Shown here: piece by piece, positions 6,748 through 8,239 of the stretch | Layout of the letters: each line of letters starts with the position of its first letter | Numbering within the stretch: the stretch's first letter is position 1 | Assembly (NCBI GenBank): GCA_001790315.1 | Contig: MGCE01000074.1 | Coordinates: forward strand, 1 to 8,239 | Direction: 5' to 3' | Origin: Candidatus Rokubacteria bacterium RIFCSPLOWO2_02_FULL_72_37 | GTDB lineage: Bacteria > Methylomirabilota > Methylomirabilia > Rokubacteriales > CSP1-6 | Length of the DNA: 8,239 bases | Position numbers and translations under genes: made by a program | Notes under the pieces: generated by a model | What the model saw: the letters and a program-made list of their open reading frames with translations, nothing else | The model's database searches: none | What the model was told of the DNA's origin: nothing

Positions 6748-8145
6748 TCAAAACGGCACCTCGGTGCGCTCGTCCTTCACGCGCTTGGCCTTGTGGTCGA
6801 AGCGGGGCAACGACCCGGGCTCGCCGATCGCGACCGTCACCCGGATCCCGAGTCCCGTGCGCAGATCCTCGGTGAGCCGGGCACCGAGGTTCTCGCGCTC
6901 CGCGCGCGCGAGCGTCGGCGACGGATCGATGCGGATCAGGATGTCGTCGAGCCCCTCGTGACGTCGGAACACGATCTGGAACTCGTCCACGCCCGCGTGC
7001 GGCCGGACGAGCTCCTCGATGCGCCGCGGATAGACGATGATGCCGCGGATCTTCTTCATGTCGTCGAGCCGGGCGAGCACCCCTCCCTCGAACGCGATCA
7101 ACGTCCGGCCGCAGGGGCACTTCCGGTCCGCGACCTGCACGAGGTCGCGGGTGCGATACCGGACGAGCGGCATGGCCTTGCGGTAGAGGCTCGTGAAGAC
7201 GAGCTCGCCCCGCCCGCCCGGGCCGACCGGCTGGTCCTGCTCGTCGAGCACCTCCGGGTAGCAGTAATCCTCGTGGACGTGCGTGAGCCCGGCTCGCGCG
7301 TCGCACTCGAATCCCCACGCGGCGATTTCCGTGAGTCCGGGCAGGTCGTACGCTTTCGCGCCGAACGCAGCCTCGATCTTCGCCCTCGTGGCGGGAATCG
7401 AGGCGCCGGGCTCGCCCGTGTGCCACGTGATCCGCACCTTCGTCTGCCGCGCCAGGTCGATCCCCTTCTGCGCCGCCGTCTCCGCGAGGAACAGCGCGTA
7501 CGAGGGCGTGCAGCCGAGCACCGTGATCGGGTAGGTCATGAGCGCGTCGATCCGCTGCTCGGTCGAGAGCCCACCCACCGGGTAGACGAGGCACCCGAGG
7601 TCCTGCGCCGCGTAGAAGCCCGACCAGTACCCGATCCACGGGCCGTACGAGAACGCGGCCATGACCATGTCGGCCCGGCGTACGCCGAAGGCATGGAGCG
7701 ACCGCGCGTACGAGTGATAGAACCCGTACCAGTCCTGCGCGGTGTCGAGGAAGGCGAGAGGGCGACCCGTCGTCGCCGACGTCATGTGCACGCGGAGCAC
7801 GTCCTCCAGGGGTACCGCGAGCAGGTCACCCCAGAGCGGCTTCGCGGCCTGGTTGTCCTTCAGCTCGTCCTTCGTCGTGAACGGGAGGTTGCGGAGGTCC
7901 TCGAGCGTCCGCACCCGCTCGGCCTTGACGCCCGCGGTTCTGAACTTACGCTGGTAGAAGGGGCTCGCGGTCGCCGCGTGCCGGACCTGCTCGCGGAGCC
8001 TGAGCGTCTGCAGCCGCGTGAGCTCGGCGCGCGAGGCGCGCTCGATCCTGGGCTCGAGACACCGGGCGGCGACCGATCGCCGCGGGGCTCGTGCGCCCGG
8101 ACCTGACCGGGGGAGAGCCGGAAGAGACGCGGGTGATCGTTTCAT
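6748..8145 (-). CDS. Phenylacetate-CoA ligase (PaaK)-family adenylate-forming enzyme
   Basis: This 465-residue enzyme is predicted to activate an aryl or related acid as an adenylate and transfer it to CoA. The order of motifs is that of PaaK. A helical N-terminus, LTRLQTLRLREQVRHAATASPFYQRKF, occupies about 42-68. A P-loop TSATTGRP (122-129) follows, then GCTPSYALFLAE (211-222), DLPGLTE (267-273) and MPLVRYRTRDL (325-335). After these come a CPCGRT zinc-finger-like site (343-348), RLDDMKKIRGIIVYPRRIEE (359-378), and a C-terminal lysine motif, HKAKRVKD (451-458). About 28 residues rich in Pro, Arg and Ala precede the family start, making it slightly longer than the typical 430-440. The only reasonable start is the ATG at 8145, which overlaps the CoxG-like stop (ATGA). 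No Shine-Dalgarno sequence is evident. The substrate could be phenylacetate, a benzoate derivative or another acid; the neighbours include none of the phenylacetate epoxidation genes. Confidence 0.93.
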   Translation of the reverse strand: MKRSPASLPALPRSGPGARAPRRSVAARCLEPRIERASRAELTRLQTLRLREQVRHAATASPFYQRKFRTAGVKAERVRTLEDLRNLPFTTKDELKDNQAAKPLWGDLLAVPLEDVLRVHMTSATTGRPLAFLDTAQDWYGFYHSYARSLHAFGVRRADMVMAAFSYGPWIGYWSGFYAAQDLGCLVYPVGGLSTEQRIDALMTYPITVLGCTPSYALFLAETAAQKGIDLARQTKVRITWHTGEPGASIPATRAKIEAAFGAKAYDLPGLTEIAAWGFECDARAGLTHVHEDYCYPEVLDEQDQPVGPGGRGELVFTSLYRKAMPLVRYRTRDLVQVADRKCPCGRTLIAFEGGVLARLDDMKKIRGIIVYPRRIEELVRPHAGVDEFQIVFRRHEGLDDILIRIDPSPTLARAERENLGARLTEDLRTGLGIRVTVAIGEPGSLPRFDHKAKRVKDERTEVPF

Positions 8146-8237
8146 GCGCGCAGCAGATCGCTCATCTTGCCGAAGAACTGGTCGGCCATCATCTTGGACA
8201 CCCCACCGAGCATTCGCTGTCCCACGCCGGCGATGAG
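8142..8237 (-). CDS. CoxG-like SRPBCC protein (C-terminal 31 residues, cut by window edge)
   Basis: Only the tail of this gene is inside the window. The last 31 residues include VGQRMLGGVSKMMADQFFGK followed by a short end, and the TGA stop overlaps the ATG of the PaaK-like ligase gene. The pattern G-x-R-(M/L)-(L/I)-x-x-(V/T)-(S/A)-(K/R)-x-(M/L)-ADQFF is characteristic of the amphipathic C-terminal helix of the carbon monoxide dehydrogenase subunit G (CoxG) family. These are START/SRPBCC-fold proteins that help couple or anchor molybdenum hydroxylases to the membrane. The assignment rests on this short segment only. If correct, genes for a CODH/xanthine dehydrogenase-type hydroxylase (small, medium and large subunits) would be expected just upstream of the right edge. 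Confidence 0.65.
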   Translation of the reverse strand, partial: LIAGVGQRMLGGVSKMMADQFFGKMSDLLRA

Positions 8238-8239
8238 GC

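Noticed and set aside
6689..7639. A 316-residue minus-strand frame inside the PaaK-like gene
   Set aside because: It is Arg/Gly/Ala-rich and without motifs, whereas the overlapping frame carries all PaaK motifs.
111..8106. Long open frames on the plus strand (for example 111-1697, 1195-3348, 2942-4492, 4264-5787, 6652-8106), covering nearly the whole window
   Set aside because: They lie antisense to well-supported genes. Their translations are rich in Arg, Glu, Asp, Val and Leu without recognisable domains. Such frames arise because GC-biased third positions on the coding strand rarely create stop codons on the opposite strand.
1..8239. CRISPR array, tRNA/rRNA genes, insertion sequences or attachment sites
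   Set aside because: No spaced direct repeats, tRNA-like cloverleaf, rRNA-like conserved stretch, transposase or terminal inverted repeats were recognised by eye; coding sequence fills all but about 100 bases.

Overview
The window is a high-GC, gene-dense stretch in which every supported gene lies on the minus strand, so transcription runs from high to low coordinates. Nine coding regions are supported: seven complete and one cut by each window edge. Spacing is extremely tight. There are three 4-nt stop/start overlaps, one junction with no gap, and gaps of 4, 12, 25 and 55 nt. No terminator, promoter, regulator, RNA gene, mobile element or repeat array was seen. It therefore looks like the interior of one long operon that continues past both ends. 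The GC-rich codon use, TAXI-type TRAP transporter, many CoA-linked enzymes and a CoxG-like protein fit a soil or subsurface Gram-negative bacterium. Candidatus Rokubacteria/Methylomirabilota or a proteobacterium are guesses by gene style only; there is no phylogenetic marker.

In transcription order: (1) 8237-8142, the last 31 residues of a CoxG-like SRPBCC protein; (2) 8145-6748, a phenylacetate-CoA ligase (PaaK)-family adenylate-forming enzyme; (3) 6692-5664, a medium-chain dehydrogenase/reductase with a TTG start; (4) 5667-4126, a class I acyl/aryl-CoA synthetase; (5) 4129-3362, an enoyl-CoA hydratase; (6) 3357-2350, a luciferase-like (LLM) flavin/F420-dependent oxidoreductase; (7) 2349-1576, a two-domain VOC/glyoxalase-like protein; (8) 1550-558, a TAXI-family periplasmic binding protein; (9) 545-1, the N-terminal 181 residues of the matching fused TRAP permease.

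The likely logic is uptake and catabolism of an organic, possibly aromatic or alicyclic, acid. The TAXI/TRAP system would import a carboxylate and one or both ligases would make its CoA thioester. The hydratase and MDR enzyme would carry out hydration and redox steps, and the LLM and VOC proteins would provide oxidative or ring-modifying chemistry. CoxG-like proteins usually accompany molybdenum hydroxylases of the CODH/xanthine dehydrogenase type, so such an enzyme may lie just upstream of the right edge. The substrate cannot be read from the sequence. The most interesting aspects are the gene combination (two unrelated CoA ligases plus LLM, VOC and TAXI-TRAP in one operon) and two putative RNA hairpins at gene junctions, one of which covers the permease start codon.
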